Assembly: GCA_041164425.1 (NCBI GenBank)
Contig: JBEAPO010000136.1
Coordinates: 1-10,496, forward strand
Reading direction: 5' to 3'
Length of the DNA stretch: 10,496 bases
Source of the DNA: F1-20-MAGs119 sp041164425
GTDB lineage: Bacteria; Actinomycetota; Acidimicrobiia; Acidimicrobiales; Ilumatobacteraceae
Part shown: positions 1 through 6,427 of the stretch, piece by piece
Numbering within the stretch: the first letter of the stretch is position 1
How the letters are laid out: the number at the start of each line of letters is the position of its first letter
The notes under the pieces: model-generated
What the model saw: the letters and a program-made list of their open reading frames with translations, nothing else
What the model was told of the DNA's origin: nothing
Databases searched by the model: none
Position numbers and translations under genes: made by a program

Positions 1-270
1 GTCGAACGCATATCGTTGCCGCAGGTGCTCGCTGGCAAGGCCGTGGTTGTCACAGGCACGCTCGAGGGGTTCTCCCGCGAAGAGGCCGAGGCCGCGATAA
101 AGCAACGCGGCGGCAAGAGCCCCGGCAGCGTCTCGGCCAAGACGTTTGCCTTGGTTGTCGGGGCCGAACCCGGGGCCTCGAAGCTCGCAAAAGCCGAATC
201 TTTGGGGGTTCCGGTGCTCGACGAAGCGGGGTTCCACACACTTCTCGAAACCGGCGAGATACCAGCCTGA
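1..270 (+). CDS. ligA: NAD-dependent DNA ligase LigA, C-terminal BRCT fragment
   Basis: This is the last 89 residues of the bacterial NAD+-dependent DNA ligase, which seals nicks during replication and repair. The frame is open to the left edge, so the gene begins outside the window. What is visible is a BRCT domain. It shows the opening strand GKAVVVTGTL, the GG-x-SPGSVSAKT turn (families usually have GGKV-x-SVS-x-KT), and the closing VVGAEPGASKLAKAESLGV-type segment typical of LigA. The catalytic nucleotidyltransferase, OB-fold, zinc finger and HhH parts must lie upstream and cannot be judged. The TGA at 268-270 is 27 bp from the stop of the convergent membrane-protein gene. The spacer shows no terminator hairpin. 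Another BRCT protein is possible, but the KLxKAxxLGV signature at a protein C-terminus fits LigA best. Confidence 0.9.
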   Translation, partial: VERISLPQVLAGKAVVVTGTLEGFSREEAEAAIKQRGGKSPGSVSAKTFALVVGAEPGASKLAKAESLGVPVLDEAGFHTLLETGEIPA

Positions 271-297
271 CGCGCGTTGCGACGTCATCGAAGTCCG

Positions 298-783
298 TCA
301 GTCGACGCTGAATTCCCAGCTGTACGACTGTGCCTTGTCGCGCGACTCGGTGATCTTCCAGAAGAACACTCGCGCCGAGTGCTTTCCCTGCTCGAGGCGT
401 TCGATCGGTGCACCTTCTTGGGGCAGGAACGAGAGTATGAAGTTGCCCGGGTCGTAGACCGCGGTGGGTGGTAGGTCAACTTGCTCGCCCGGTTTGGGTT
501 GCTTGCCGCTGCTCTGCAGTTCGTCGAGTCGTGTCGTCGGTATTTCTATCCCATTCACGATAAGCACACCTTGGTAACCCTCGATGAAGTCGATACGAAT
601 CTCCGACTGACGCAGAACCTTCTCGTTGTTCGCCGGCGACATGTTCTCGATCTCATCGGGAAGGTTGAGTGCGTCACGTCCCGTCGTCGCGGCGTTCAGC
701 CCGAGAAAGATGAGAATGAGGCCTACCGACACACCGAAGCTGGCAAAAAGTGCCCCTTTGTTGAATGTTTTCGGTGTTTTCAC
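298..783 (-). CDS. Single-pass membrane protein with extracytoplasmic Ig-like domain (uncharacterised)
   Basis: I do not recognise a named family for this 161-residue protein. Lysines at positions 2, 5 and 9 precede one strongly hydrophobic segment (about residues 11-31, ALFASFGVSVGLILIFLGLNA-like without a lipobox or clear cleavage site). This suggests an uncleaved anchor with the N-terminus inside. The rest should face outside. It begins with a SPANNEKV turn followed by EIRIDF, and ends with GKHSARVFFW and SYSWEFSVD. This resembles the opening SPxxGxxV strand and closing GxHxxxxxxxDxxGxxxxxxFxV strand of bacterial Ig-like/CopC-like beta-sandwiches; that assignment is inference from pattern. 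The start is GTG at 783-781. No clear Shine-Dalgarno is seen, and a CAGAAT hexamer sits at -12 to -7. The gene is divergent from the pseudokinase gene with a 63-bp shared gap, so a joint envelope role is possible. Confidence 0.75.
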   Translation of the reverse strand: MKTPKTFNKGALFASFGVSVGLILIFLGLNAATTGRDALNLPDEIENMSPANNEKVLRQSEIRIDFIEGYQGVLIVNGIEIPTTRLDELQSSGKQPKPGEQVDLPPTAVYDPGNFILSFLPQEGAPIERLEQGKHSARVFFWKITESRDKAQSYSWEFSVD

Positions 784-846
784 GGTCTCATTCTGACTGG
801 TTAGAGCGGAAATTGCCCATTCGGCGACTAGTTTCTTTCTGCCCCT
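784..846. promoter_or_regulatory. Divergent promoter region between Ig-like protein and pseudokinase genes
   Basis: This 63-bp gap must serve two diverging start codons. On the plus strand a TAGTTT hexamer at 829-834 fits the TAnnnT core of a -10 element and would give a leader of about 5 nt. The bases before the pseudokinase ATG are pyrimidine-rich (TTTCTTTCTGCCCCT) and contain no Shine-Dalgarno. On the minus strand CAGAAT lies at -12 to -7 from the GTG start. I find no convincing -35 hexamer for either direction. The promoter role follows from the layout; the exact elements are tentative. Confidence 0.4.
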
Positions 847-2838
847 ATGGAAACGCAGCGCGACTTGATCGGCTACGTGCTCGCCGGTCGCTACCGCCTC
901 ACTTCGCGGCTCGGACTCGGAGCGAGTAACGAGCCGCGCGGAATGTTCGATGCACTCGACGTACGAACCAATGTTGCTGTTCGTGTTCGTCTCACTCCGC
1001 TGAACGACCTCGTTGATCCGCAGTCAGCGAATCGTCGCACCACGGGTGACGCGCGTCGCGCGATACAACACCATCTGCAACTCGCGCTGTCGACCGAGCA
1101 TCCGACTCTCGCTCCGATCTCCGACTGGGGTGATACCGACCTGTACGGTGTGCGGTGCATCTACACGGTGCTCGGTCAACTTCCCGGCGGCAGTCTTCGC
1201 GAAATGCTCGACCGTGGCCGTCGCCTCACTCCGTCGCAAGCCCTCGTGGTCGGCCTCGACATCTGCCGCGCACTCCACGCCATCCACGGTGCCGGGTGGG
1301 TCCATGGCGACGTTCGGCCCGCAACCATCGTCTTCGACGCCAACCGCAGGGCCCGTCTGGGGGGTCTCGACACCCTGACCCCTGAAACCATTGGCGAAGC
1401 CGACATCGAGCGGGCCCGCTACGCCGCCCCCGAGGTTGGCCAGGGTGCGCTACCCAGTGCCGGCTCCGACGTCTATTCACTCGCTCTCACCCTGGTCGAG
1501 GCCGTCACGGGTGAAGTTCCTTTCAACGCCGACTCGGTGACCGTTGCGCTGTCCAACCGTGTGGACAAGTTGCTGCCCGTCGACGCTGACCTCGGGGCAT
1601 TGGCAAGTGTGATGGAACGCGCCGCACGCCCCGATGTCGACAGTCGCTTCTCGGCTCGTGAGTTCGGCGAGGCTCTCGTCGCGGTCGCAAAGCGCGTCGA
1701 GCGTCCGACACCGATCGACGTCGTGGGTGTCGATGAACTGCTCATCCCAATGCCACCGACGAATGTCATCGACCACGGTGACGCCGGCGATCCGACCGGT
1801 GAGATCTCGCGACCGCTACACACCGCGATCGAAAAAGACAAAGACCTCTCGACTGCGGTACAAGGTGCGCGACCCAACGAGATCGACGACCCGACGGGTG
1901 AAATCGCCGCTGCGCGTCGTTCACGACTGCGCGGTCGCAAGGTCGTAGCAATCATCGCCGCTCTTGCAGTCGTCGGTGGGGCCGTCGCCGGCTACTTCCT
2001 GTTGAAGAAGGAAAGCTTCCAGGTGCCGGTGCTCGTCGGTCTTTCACAAGGTGAAGCAGAAAACCTCATCGTCAACTTCGACTGGACGCTCGACGTTCGC
2101 GAGGGACGAAGCGACGTGGTCGAAACCGGCCAGATCATTTCAACCGATCCATCCGACGGCCGCATGCTCCAGGAAGGTAAAACCCTCACCATCGTTGTGT
2201 CGCAGGGGCGTACCTTCTCCATGCTCGAAGACTTCAGTGGCAAGACGGTCGAAGAGGCCACCCGCCGCATCGAGGAACTGGGCCTGGTAGTCGTTTCGGC
2301 CACGATCAACGACGAGAACAGCGCGGCGGGAACGGTTCTCAAGTGGGCCGTCGCCGAGCAGCCAGCAGCCTCGGTCGGAGACCAGGTCGTGAAGGGCACC
2401 ACCATCACCCTCACAGTCTCCGACGGGCCGGCGCCGCGCATCGTTCCCAACCTGATCGGCCTCGACCCGGCGGCGGCAGAGGCAGAAATAGTGAAACTCG
2501 GGCTTACCGTGACCAAGTTGGCCGACGACATCGGTGCGGCAGAAGCGGGCAAGGTCGGGGGCCAAGTGCCGGCAGCGGGCGAAACCGTTCCGCGCGGCGG
2601 AAGTGTCAGCTATTGGGTGTCGAAGGGCAAAGAACTGACGACCATTCCGTACGTGCAAATGCAGTACAAGGCGACCGTCGAAAAACGCCTCACTGAAGCG
2701 GGCTTTGTCATCGGCAACGTCACCGGCAAGGCCGCGACGCATCGCCTGAAGAAGATGTTCGTCGGTGGTGTCGAGGTGAAGAGCGGTGACGAGGTTTCGA
2801 TGGGTGCGACCATCGACCTCGAGTTCTACGGCGCGTGA
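847..2838 (+). CDS. PASTA-domain transmembrane pseudokinase (Ser/Thr kinase-like)
   Basis: This 663-residue protein has the PknB-type layout: a cytoplasmic kinase-like domain (about 15-290), a linker (about 290-360), one membrane helix (about 366-386, KVVAIIAALAVVGGAVAGYFLL) and four PASTA repeats outside (about 392-456, 457-528, 529-596 and 597-663; the last is the most divergent). The fold markers remain: YAAPE at 192-196, the SDVYSL Asp at 208, and GEVPF. The catalytic set is lost. The glycine loop lacks its third Gly (N28). The VAIK lysine is Arg46 (VAVR 43-46). HRDxKPxN reads HGDVRPAT (153-160), keeping Asp155 but replacing the Asn. DFG reads GLD (173-175). An alphaC Glu is not evident. 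PASTA domains bind muropeptides or peptidoglycan in PknB relatives, so a sensor or scaffold role in wall synthesis or division is likely. The linker holds two DPTGEI motifs. The ATG at 847 has no visible Shine-Dalgarno. The MFS gene follows after 9 bp. The name 'protein kinase' would mislead. Confidence 0.9.
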   Translation: METQRDLIGYVLAGRYRLTSRLGLGASNEPRGMFDALDVRTNVAVRVRLTPLNDLVDPQSANRRTTGDARRAIQHHLQLALSTEHPTLAPISDWGDTDLYGVRCIYTVLGQLPGGSLREMLDRGRRLTPSQALVVGLDICRALHAIHGAGWVHGDVRPATIVFDANRRARLGGLDTLTPETIGEADIERARYAAPEVGQGALPSAGSDVYSLALTLVEAVTGEVPFNADSVTVALSNRVDKLLPVDADLGALASVMERAARPDVDSRFSAREFGEALVAVAKRVERPTPIDVVGVDELLIPMPPTNVIDHGDAGDPTGEISRPLHTAIEKDKDLSTAVQGARPNEIDDPTGEIAAARRSRLRGRKVVAIIAALAVVGGAVAGYFLLKKESFQVPVLVGLSQGEAENLIVNFDWTLDVREGRSDVVETGQIISTDPSDGRMLQEGKTLTIVVSQGRTFSMLEDFSGKTVEEATRRIEELGLVVVSATINDENSAAGTVLKWAVAEQPAASVGDQVVKGTTITLTVSDGPAPRIVPNLIGLDPAAAEAEIVKLGLTVTKLADDIGAAEAGKVGGQVPAAGETVPRGGSVSYWVSKGKELTTIPYVQMQYKATVEKRLTEAGFVIGNVTGKAATHRLKKMFVGGVEVKSGDEVSMGATIDLEFYGA

Positions 2839-2847
2839 GCCCGAACC

Positions 2848-4293
2848 GTGCCTGAACAGGGACCCGGCGTCAATGAAGTCGGCGTGCTGCCGTGGCAGGC
2901 AGTGCGGGGCAAACGACTCGTCCGTAAGGTCGCCAAGCGCATCGGCTTGAATCGTGCATGGGCGACACTCATCGTCGTCCTCGGTGGTCTCTTCGCAGTC
3001 AGCGCGACGATCACGGTCCTCGTCGTCTCGCTCGACACGATTGCGACCGACCTGAACACTGATACGTCGACGATCAACTGGGCGTTGACAGGGCCGATGC
3101 TCGCGTTCGGTGTCGTCGGTCCGGCATTCGGCAAGGCGGGCGACTTGTGGGGACACAAGCGACTCTTCCTGCTCGGATTGCTCGGCGCCTCCATCTTCGC
3201 CGCACTTACCGCCATCTCGTGGAACGCGACGACGATGATCCTCTTCCGCACGCTGTCGGCCACCGCGGGGTCTGCAACCGGTCCCGCCGCGATGGCCTTC
3301 ATCAACCGCATGTTCGAACCCGAAGAGCGAGTGCGTCCGCTCGGTTTCTGGAGCTTCACCACGGCCGGTGCGCCGGTACTGGGGGTCGTGCTCGGTGCTC
3401 CGATCGTCGAGTCGGTGGGCTGGCGCATGATCTTCGTCGTGCAGGCCCCGCTGCTGGCCCTCGCGCTTCTGGTTGCGTGGCGTCTGCTTCCCGAAACAGA
3501 CCGACAAGAGAACGTGAAGTTCGACCTGCGTGGTTCGGCAGTGCTCGGCGTCGGTGCGACGTCGTTGCTTCTCGCCATCAACCGCGGACACTCGTGGGGT
3601 TGGTCGAGCCCCGCGGTGCTCTGTCTTCTCGTCATCGGCGTGGTGGGGTTGTGGTTTTTCTTCCGAGTCGAACGGGCCGCCGGTGCGCCGTTGCTTCCCA
3701 TGCGCTGGTTGCGCACGCGCAATGTCGTGTTCCCGACGCTCAGTCAAGGCCTCATCAACTTCGCCTACATGGGCGGCTTCTTCGCCGTTCCCCAATTGTT
3801 GGAAAAGGGTCTCGACTATTCGACCTCGCACATTGGTTGGCTCATCATCGCCCGCCCGCTCACGTTCTCGATCGTCGCGGCCGCAGCGAGCGTGATCACG
3901 TTGCGCATCGGCGAACGTTCGAGCGGCGTCATCGGTGCGTCGGCAACGATCGTCTCGATGTTCGTCCTCGCTTCGGTGGGAGTCGGCTCATCCGACCTCG
4001 TCATCGTTGCCGGTCTCGCTCTCACGGGTGTCGGTCTGGGTGTTGCGGGCCCCGCTCTCACGGGCCTGTTGTCGAGTGCAGTGGATCCCGAGGACATCGG
4101 CACCGCAGCCGCGTTCCAGCAGCTGATGACCCAATTGGGGGCTGTCACCGGCACGACGGTCATGACGATGGTGCATGAATCGACGCTGTCGCGGGGCGTC
4201 GTCGAAAGCTACGGCTACGCGCTCTGGGTGGGTGCATTCGCCGCGTTTCTCGGTTTACTCGCGGCACTTCGTGTGCAGCCGTTGCGCCGCTAA
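2848..4293 (+). CDS. MFS exporter, DHA2 (EmrB/QacA-like) family
   Basis: A polytopic transporter of 481 residues, expected to export a hydrophobic compound using the proton gradient in the inner membrane. Visible signatures are LDTIATDL after helix 1 (Asp63, like the conserved acidic residue of DHA2 proteins), motif A GKAGDLWGHKR at 95-105, the R134 region LFRTLSATAG (motif B), and motif C with its antiporter-type glycines followed by GWRMIFVVQAP (about 174-201). The length fits 12 to 14 helices. A basic cytoplasmic tail (RGKRLVRKVAKR, about 20-31) precedes helix 1. The start is GTG at 2848, 9 bp after the pseudokinase stop, with no clear Shine-Dalgarno, so translation may depend on the upstream gene. 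Its TAA overlaps the lipoprotein ATG by one base. The substrate cannot be read from sequence; both drug and lipid exporters occur in this family. Confidence 0.88.
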   Translation: MPEQGPGVNEVGVLPWQAVRGKRLVRKVAKRIGLNRAWATLIVVLGGLFAVSATITVLVVSLDTIATDLNTDTSTINWALTGPMLAFGVVGPAFGKAGDLWGHKRLFLLGLLGASIFAALTAISWNATTMILFRTLSATAGSATGPAAMAFINRMFEPEERVRPLGFWSFTTAGAPVLGVVLGAPIVESVGWRMIFVVQAPLLALALLVAWRLLPETDRQENVKFDLRGSAVLGVGATSLLLAINRGHSWGWSSPAVLCLLVIGVVGLWFFFRVERAAGAPLLPMRWLRTRNVVFPTLSQGLINFAYMGGFFAVPQLLEKGLDYSTSHIGWLIIARPLTFSIVAAAASVITLRIGERSSGVIGASATIVSMFVLASVGVGSSDLVIVAGLALTGVGLGVAGPALTGLLSSAVDPEDIGTAAAFQQLMTQLGAVTGTTVMTMVHESTLSRGVVESYGYALWVGAFAAFLGLLAALRVQPLRR

Positions 4294-4778
4294 TGTTCGT
4301 CCCGATGTTCCGCCGTTCAAAAGCCCCAGTTGCGTTGCTTGTCTCCCTGGTTGTCGCGCTCGGTGCGTGTTCGACAGACAAAGTTGAGGAACTTCGGTTG
4401 TCGGGTGGAGTCGAGAACTTCACGATCCAGCCGGAATACGAGAAGTTCTGCGCCGCCTACGACTCCCTCAACATTGCGTTGAACGAGATGTCCAAAAATG
4501 GCAGCACGAAAGAAAACTTTGTCGTCGTCATCGAGAAAAGCAAGGCCTTGGTCGAAGCTTCACCGGACGACATCGCAAGCGCGGTTCTCAGCAACGATGC
4601 AATTCTGAACGCGATGAACAAGGCGTTCGAGGATCGTGACTACGACGAAGAGAAAATCAGTCAAGACGAAGGGCTACGGCAGCAAGTCCAGGCGTTGTAC
4701 TCGCGCGACGGAGTCGCCGAGCTCACGACACAATTCGCCGACTACCTCGTGAAGAACTGCGGCGTTTCGACCGAGTAG
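4293..4778 (+). CDS. Small secreted lipoprotein, uncharacterised, helical
   Basis: A 161-residue predicted lipoprotein of unknown function. The signal peptide has basic RRSK, a hydrophobic core, and a lipobox LGAC with the lipidated cysteine at 26. Signal peptidase II cleavage would leave a mature domain of about 136 residues on the outer face of the membrane. The mature part looks mostly helical and acidic. It carries two further cysteines, C53 (KFCAAY) and C156 (VKNCG), near its two ends, suggesting one disulfide closing a helical bundle; this is inference. The ATG at 4293 shares a base with the MFS stop (TAATG), indicating translational coupling. ATG at 4305 is an alternative start that would still keep the signal peptide. 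The tight link implies it works with the exporter, for example as a periplasmic-side acceptor or assembly factor. It does not visibly resemble LprG. Confidence 0.82.
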   Translation: MFVPMFRRSKAPVALLVSLVVALGACSTDKVEELRLSGGVENFTIQPEYEKFCAAYDSLNIALNEMSKNGSTKENFVVVIEKSKALVEASPDDIASAVLSNDAILNAMNKAFEDRDYDEEKISQDEGLRQQVQALYSRDGVAELTTQFADYLVKNCGVSTE

Positions 4779-4800
4779 AACCCGCGGGCCCGAAGCGCGG

Positions 4801-5211
4801 CTATTCGGCCGTGATGTTCTTGATTTCTTCGGCGACGACTTTCGTGATGTCGGTCTGGGGGATGGCCGTTTGCATCCCCATGACCTTCATCATGTCTCCG
4901 ACGACCTTGATCTTCCCCGACATGAAGGCCTGCATGCCGGCCGCCTGGTCTTGGTTCACGAAGATCGCCTTCGCGGTCGCGTAATCGGTGGTCACGGTTG
5001 CATCGGCATCGGGAAGTTCCCCGAGATCCATCACCATTTCTCCCGAGCTCGTGTCCATGAAACTCTTCACGGTGCCATCGCCGAACGGCACGTCGGTGAC
5101 GACCTGGTTGATTTTGATGCTGAAGGTGATCATCGGCGCTTCGTCCTTGTACTTTTCGCGAATCTCGCGCGCGGCGGCCATCCACTCTTCTGACAGGAAC
5201 TTGTGCGACAT
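4801..5211 (-). CDS. SCP2 sterol-binding domain protein
   Basis: A 136-residue protein that is essentially one SCP2 domain, a cytoplasmic fold with a hydrophobic tunnel for lipids, fatty acyl chains or sterols. The N-terminus SEEWMAAAREIREKY is typical of stand-alone actinobacterial SCP2 proteins. The core shows DATVTTDYATAKAIF, then the helix with QAFMSGKIKVVGDMMKVM, which matches the family's GKI-x-x-x-GD signature. The start is ATG at 5211-5209, with TAGG eight bases upstream as a modest Shine-Dalgarno. It lies 19 bp downstream of the menC stop in the same direction, so the two are probably cotranscribed. Its natural ligand is not known. A role in carrying a membrane lipid, or a hydrophobic quinone precursor, is only a guess from the neighbour. 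The stop lies 22 bp from the convergent lipoprotein gene. Confidence 0.88.
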   Translation of the reverse strand: MSHKFLSEEWMAAAREIREKYKDEAPMITFSIKINQVVTDVPFGDGTVKSFMDTSSGEMVMDLGELPDADATVTTDYATAKAIFVNQDQAAGMQAFMSGKIKVVGDMMKVMGMQTAIPQTDITKVVAEEIKNITAE

Positions 5212-5230
5212 GCGACCAACCTACCCACAC

Positions 5231-6379
5231 TCAGGCGTCGAGGGGAACGCCTGAAAGGCCCGGTTGACGCAGTCCGGGAGCCGTCACCAATCCGGCGCTG
5301 GCGACGACGGGCTCAGTCAGGTCGCGGGCCCAATATCGTGTCGACGCGCCGATGTCGGAGGCGAGCGTGACCGCAGGGTGGGCTGCGAGGCGGACGTTTG
5401 CCCATCGGGCCACACCGGTGTCGAACATTCCACCGATCCAGGCTCCCGCGCCGTGGTCGGCGAGTTTGTCGAGAACTTCGATGCACGCGAGATATCCGAA
5501 CCGCGCCGGTTTCAGTGTGACGTCGGTGCATTCATGGTTCGCCAAGGCGTCGAGAGCATCAGCGGCGCTGCGTACGCCTTCGTCGAGTGCCACGCGAATC
5601 GTTCCCGCTGCAACGAGCGCCTGGTGTGACGCAGTGTCATGGGCAGCAAAGGGTTGCTCGACGATGTCGAGGCCGAGTTCACCGAGTGAAGCGACGTGGT
5701 CGATGTCCTCGGTCGTGTACGACCCGTTCGCGTCGCCCAGCAGTTGCACGTCGTCAGCGACCGCGGTGCGAAGCGCCCGCACGATCTCGGTCGTGTGCAG
5801 ACCGGGGCCGATCTTCATCTTCAGCCGCGAATAACCCGTCGATACGGCCTCGATCGCATTGGCGATGACTGCATCGATCACTGCCATCGCGTCGGTTGGA
5901 TCTGAGGGTATGTTGCCAAGTGTCGCACCAGCGGCCGCTGCGCGTTTCGGGGTCGTGGCGAAGAGCGATTCGAACGCGGCGTCAGCCGTGCGCAACTGTG
6001 CATCGAGAACCGCCATCTCGAGGGCAGCCACCGCCATGGGATGACGTGATGTCGCGTCAACGTCGATCGACGTCACCAGTGAACGAATGGCGGCGGCCGT
6101 CACCGAACTTCGTCCCGTGAACACCGATGGTGCGATATCGGCGAGAAACAATGCCGCCGCATCGGCCGTCTCGCCCGTGTACGCGGGGTTGTCGGGCGCT
6201 CCGCATTCCCCCCAGCCGCGCACACCGCTCGCGCTCACCTCGACGACGAGAACGCTGCGTGAACCGTGCACGCCGTGGCTCGCCGCGACGGGCTGCACCA
6301 AGTCGAGGTCGCGACGGTGCAGTCGGACGAATCCCGTGGCGTCGCCGATTTCGACCGGCGGTAGGGCGCTCACTTCCAC
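5231..6379 (-). CDS. menC: o-Succinylbenzoate synthase (MenC), enolase superfamily
   Basis: MenC dehydrates SHCHC to o-succinylbenzoate in menaquinone synthesis. The 382-residue product has the enolase-superfamily capping domain followed by a TIM barrel with a full catalytic set. The KMK motif (K187/K189) is present, and the metal ligands are Asp216 (GDANGS), Glu241 (VEQPF) and Asp266 (LDEG). Lys290 (TLKPAR) is the second acid/base lysine. The GGMFDTGVARWAN segment near 317 is typical of the OSBS/N-succinylamino-acid racemase group. Racemase activity therefore cannot be excluded, as some members do both. The start is GTG at 6379-6377; an in-frame TAG lies 9 bp upstream, so no earlier start is possible. 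The start gives about 14 residues before the usual family N-terminus. There is no Shine-Dalgarno, and TAGCGT sits at -12 to -7, which fits a leaderless mRNA. The gene is followed by the SCP2 gene and is divergent from serA. Confidence 0.88.
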   Translation of the reverse strand: MEVSALPPVEIGDATGFVRLHRRDLDLVQPVAASHGVHGSRSVLVVEVSASGVRGWGECGAPDNPAYTGETADAAALFLADIAPSVFTGRSSVTAAAIRSLVTSIDVDATSRHPMAVAALEMAVLDAQLRTADAAFESLFATTPKRAAAAGATLGNIPSDPTDAMAVIDAVIANAIEAVSTGYSRLKMKIGPGLHTTEIVRALRTAVADDVQLLGDANGSYTTEDIDHVASLGELGLDIVEQPFAAHDTASHQALVAAGTIRVALDEGVRSAADALDALANHECTDVTLKPARFGYLACIEVLDKLADHGAGAWIGGMFDTGVARWANVRLAAHPAVTLASDIGASTRYWARDLTEPVVASAGLVTAPGLRQPGLSGVPLDA

Positions 6380-6385
6380 GTCAAC

Positions 6386-6391
6386 ACGCTA
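6386..6391 (-). promoter_or_regulatory. Candidate -10 element for leaderless menC transcript
   Basis: Reading the minus strand, the hexamer TAGCGT ends 6 bases before the menC GTG (positions -12 to -7). This matches the TAnnnT consensus and its usual spacing to a transcription start at the first base of the GTG. No Shine-Dalgarno precedes this start, as expected for a leaderless message, which is common in actinobacteria. No good -35 hexamer is visible 16-18 bp further up, so this is a tentative call. Confidence 0.35.
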
Positions 6392-6399
6392 GGGCGTGA

Positions 6400-6427
6400 C
6401 CTTTGGCGCCTTTACATTCCGCAAAGG
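6400..6427. promoter_or_regulatory. Inverted repeat, possible operator between menC and serA
   Basis: The 89-bp divergent gap holds CCTTTG at 6400-6405 and CAAAGG at 6422-6427, a perfect 6-bp inverted repeat with a 16-bp centre. The centre-to-centre distance of 22 bp is about two helical turns, which suits a dimeric regulator. It lies directly upstream of the candidate menC -10 element and about 40 bp before serA, so it could act on either gene. A 6-bp repeat can arise by chance. Confidence 0.25.

Noticed and set aside
271..297. Terminator between ligA and the Ig-like protein gene
   Set aside because: Only 27 bp, and I see no stable inverted repeat or T-run in it.
847..2838. Annotation as an active Ser/Thr protein kinase
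   Set aside because: The catalytic Lys, DFG Asp and catalytic-loop Asn are all replaced, so kinase activity is not supported by the sequence.
2140..3831. A 563-codon open frame on the minus strand opposite the pseudokinase and MFS genes
   Set aside because: Its translation is dominated by Arg, Glu, His, Asp and Gly with no recognisable domain, and it lies entirely opposite two well-supported genes. It is a codon-bias shadow of GC-rich coding DNA.
3147..4178. A 343-codon plus-strand frame inside the MFS gene
   Set aside because: Arg/His-rich low-complexity product in an alternate frame of a clear transporter gene; a shadow.
4781..4800. GC-rich CCGCG...CGCGG inverted repeat between the convergent lipoprotein and SCP2 genes as a terminator
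   Set aside because: The stem is only 5 bp with a 9-nt loop and there is no T-tract; too weak in this GC-rich DNA to call.
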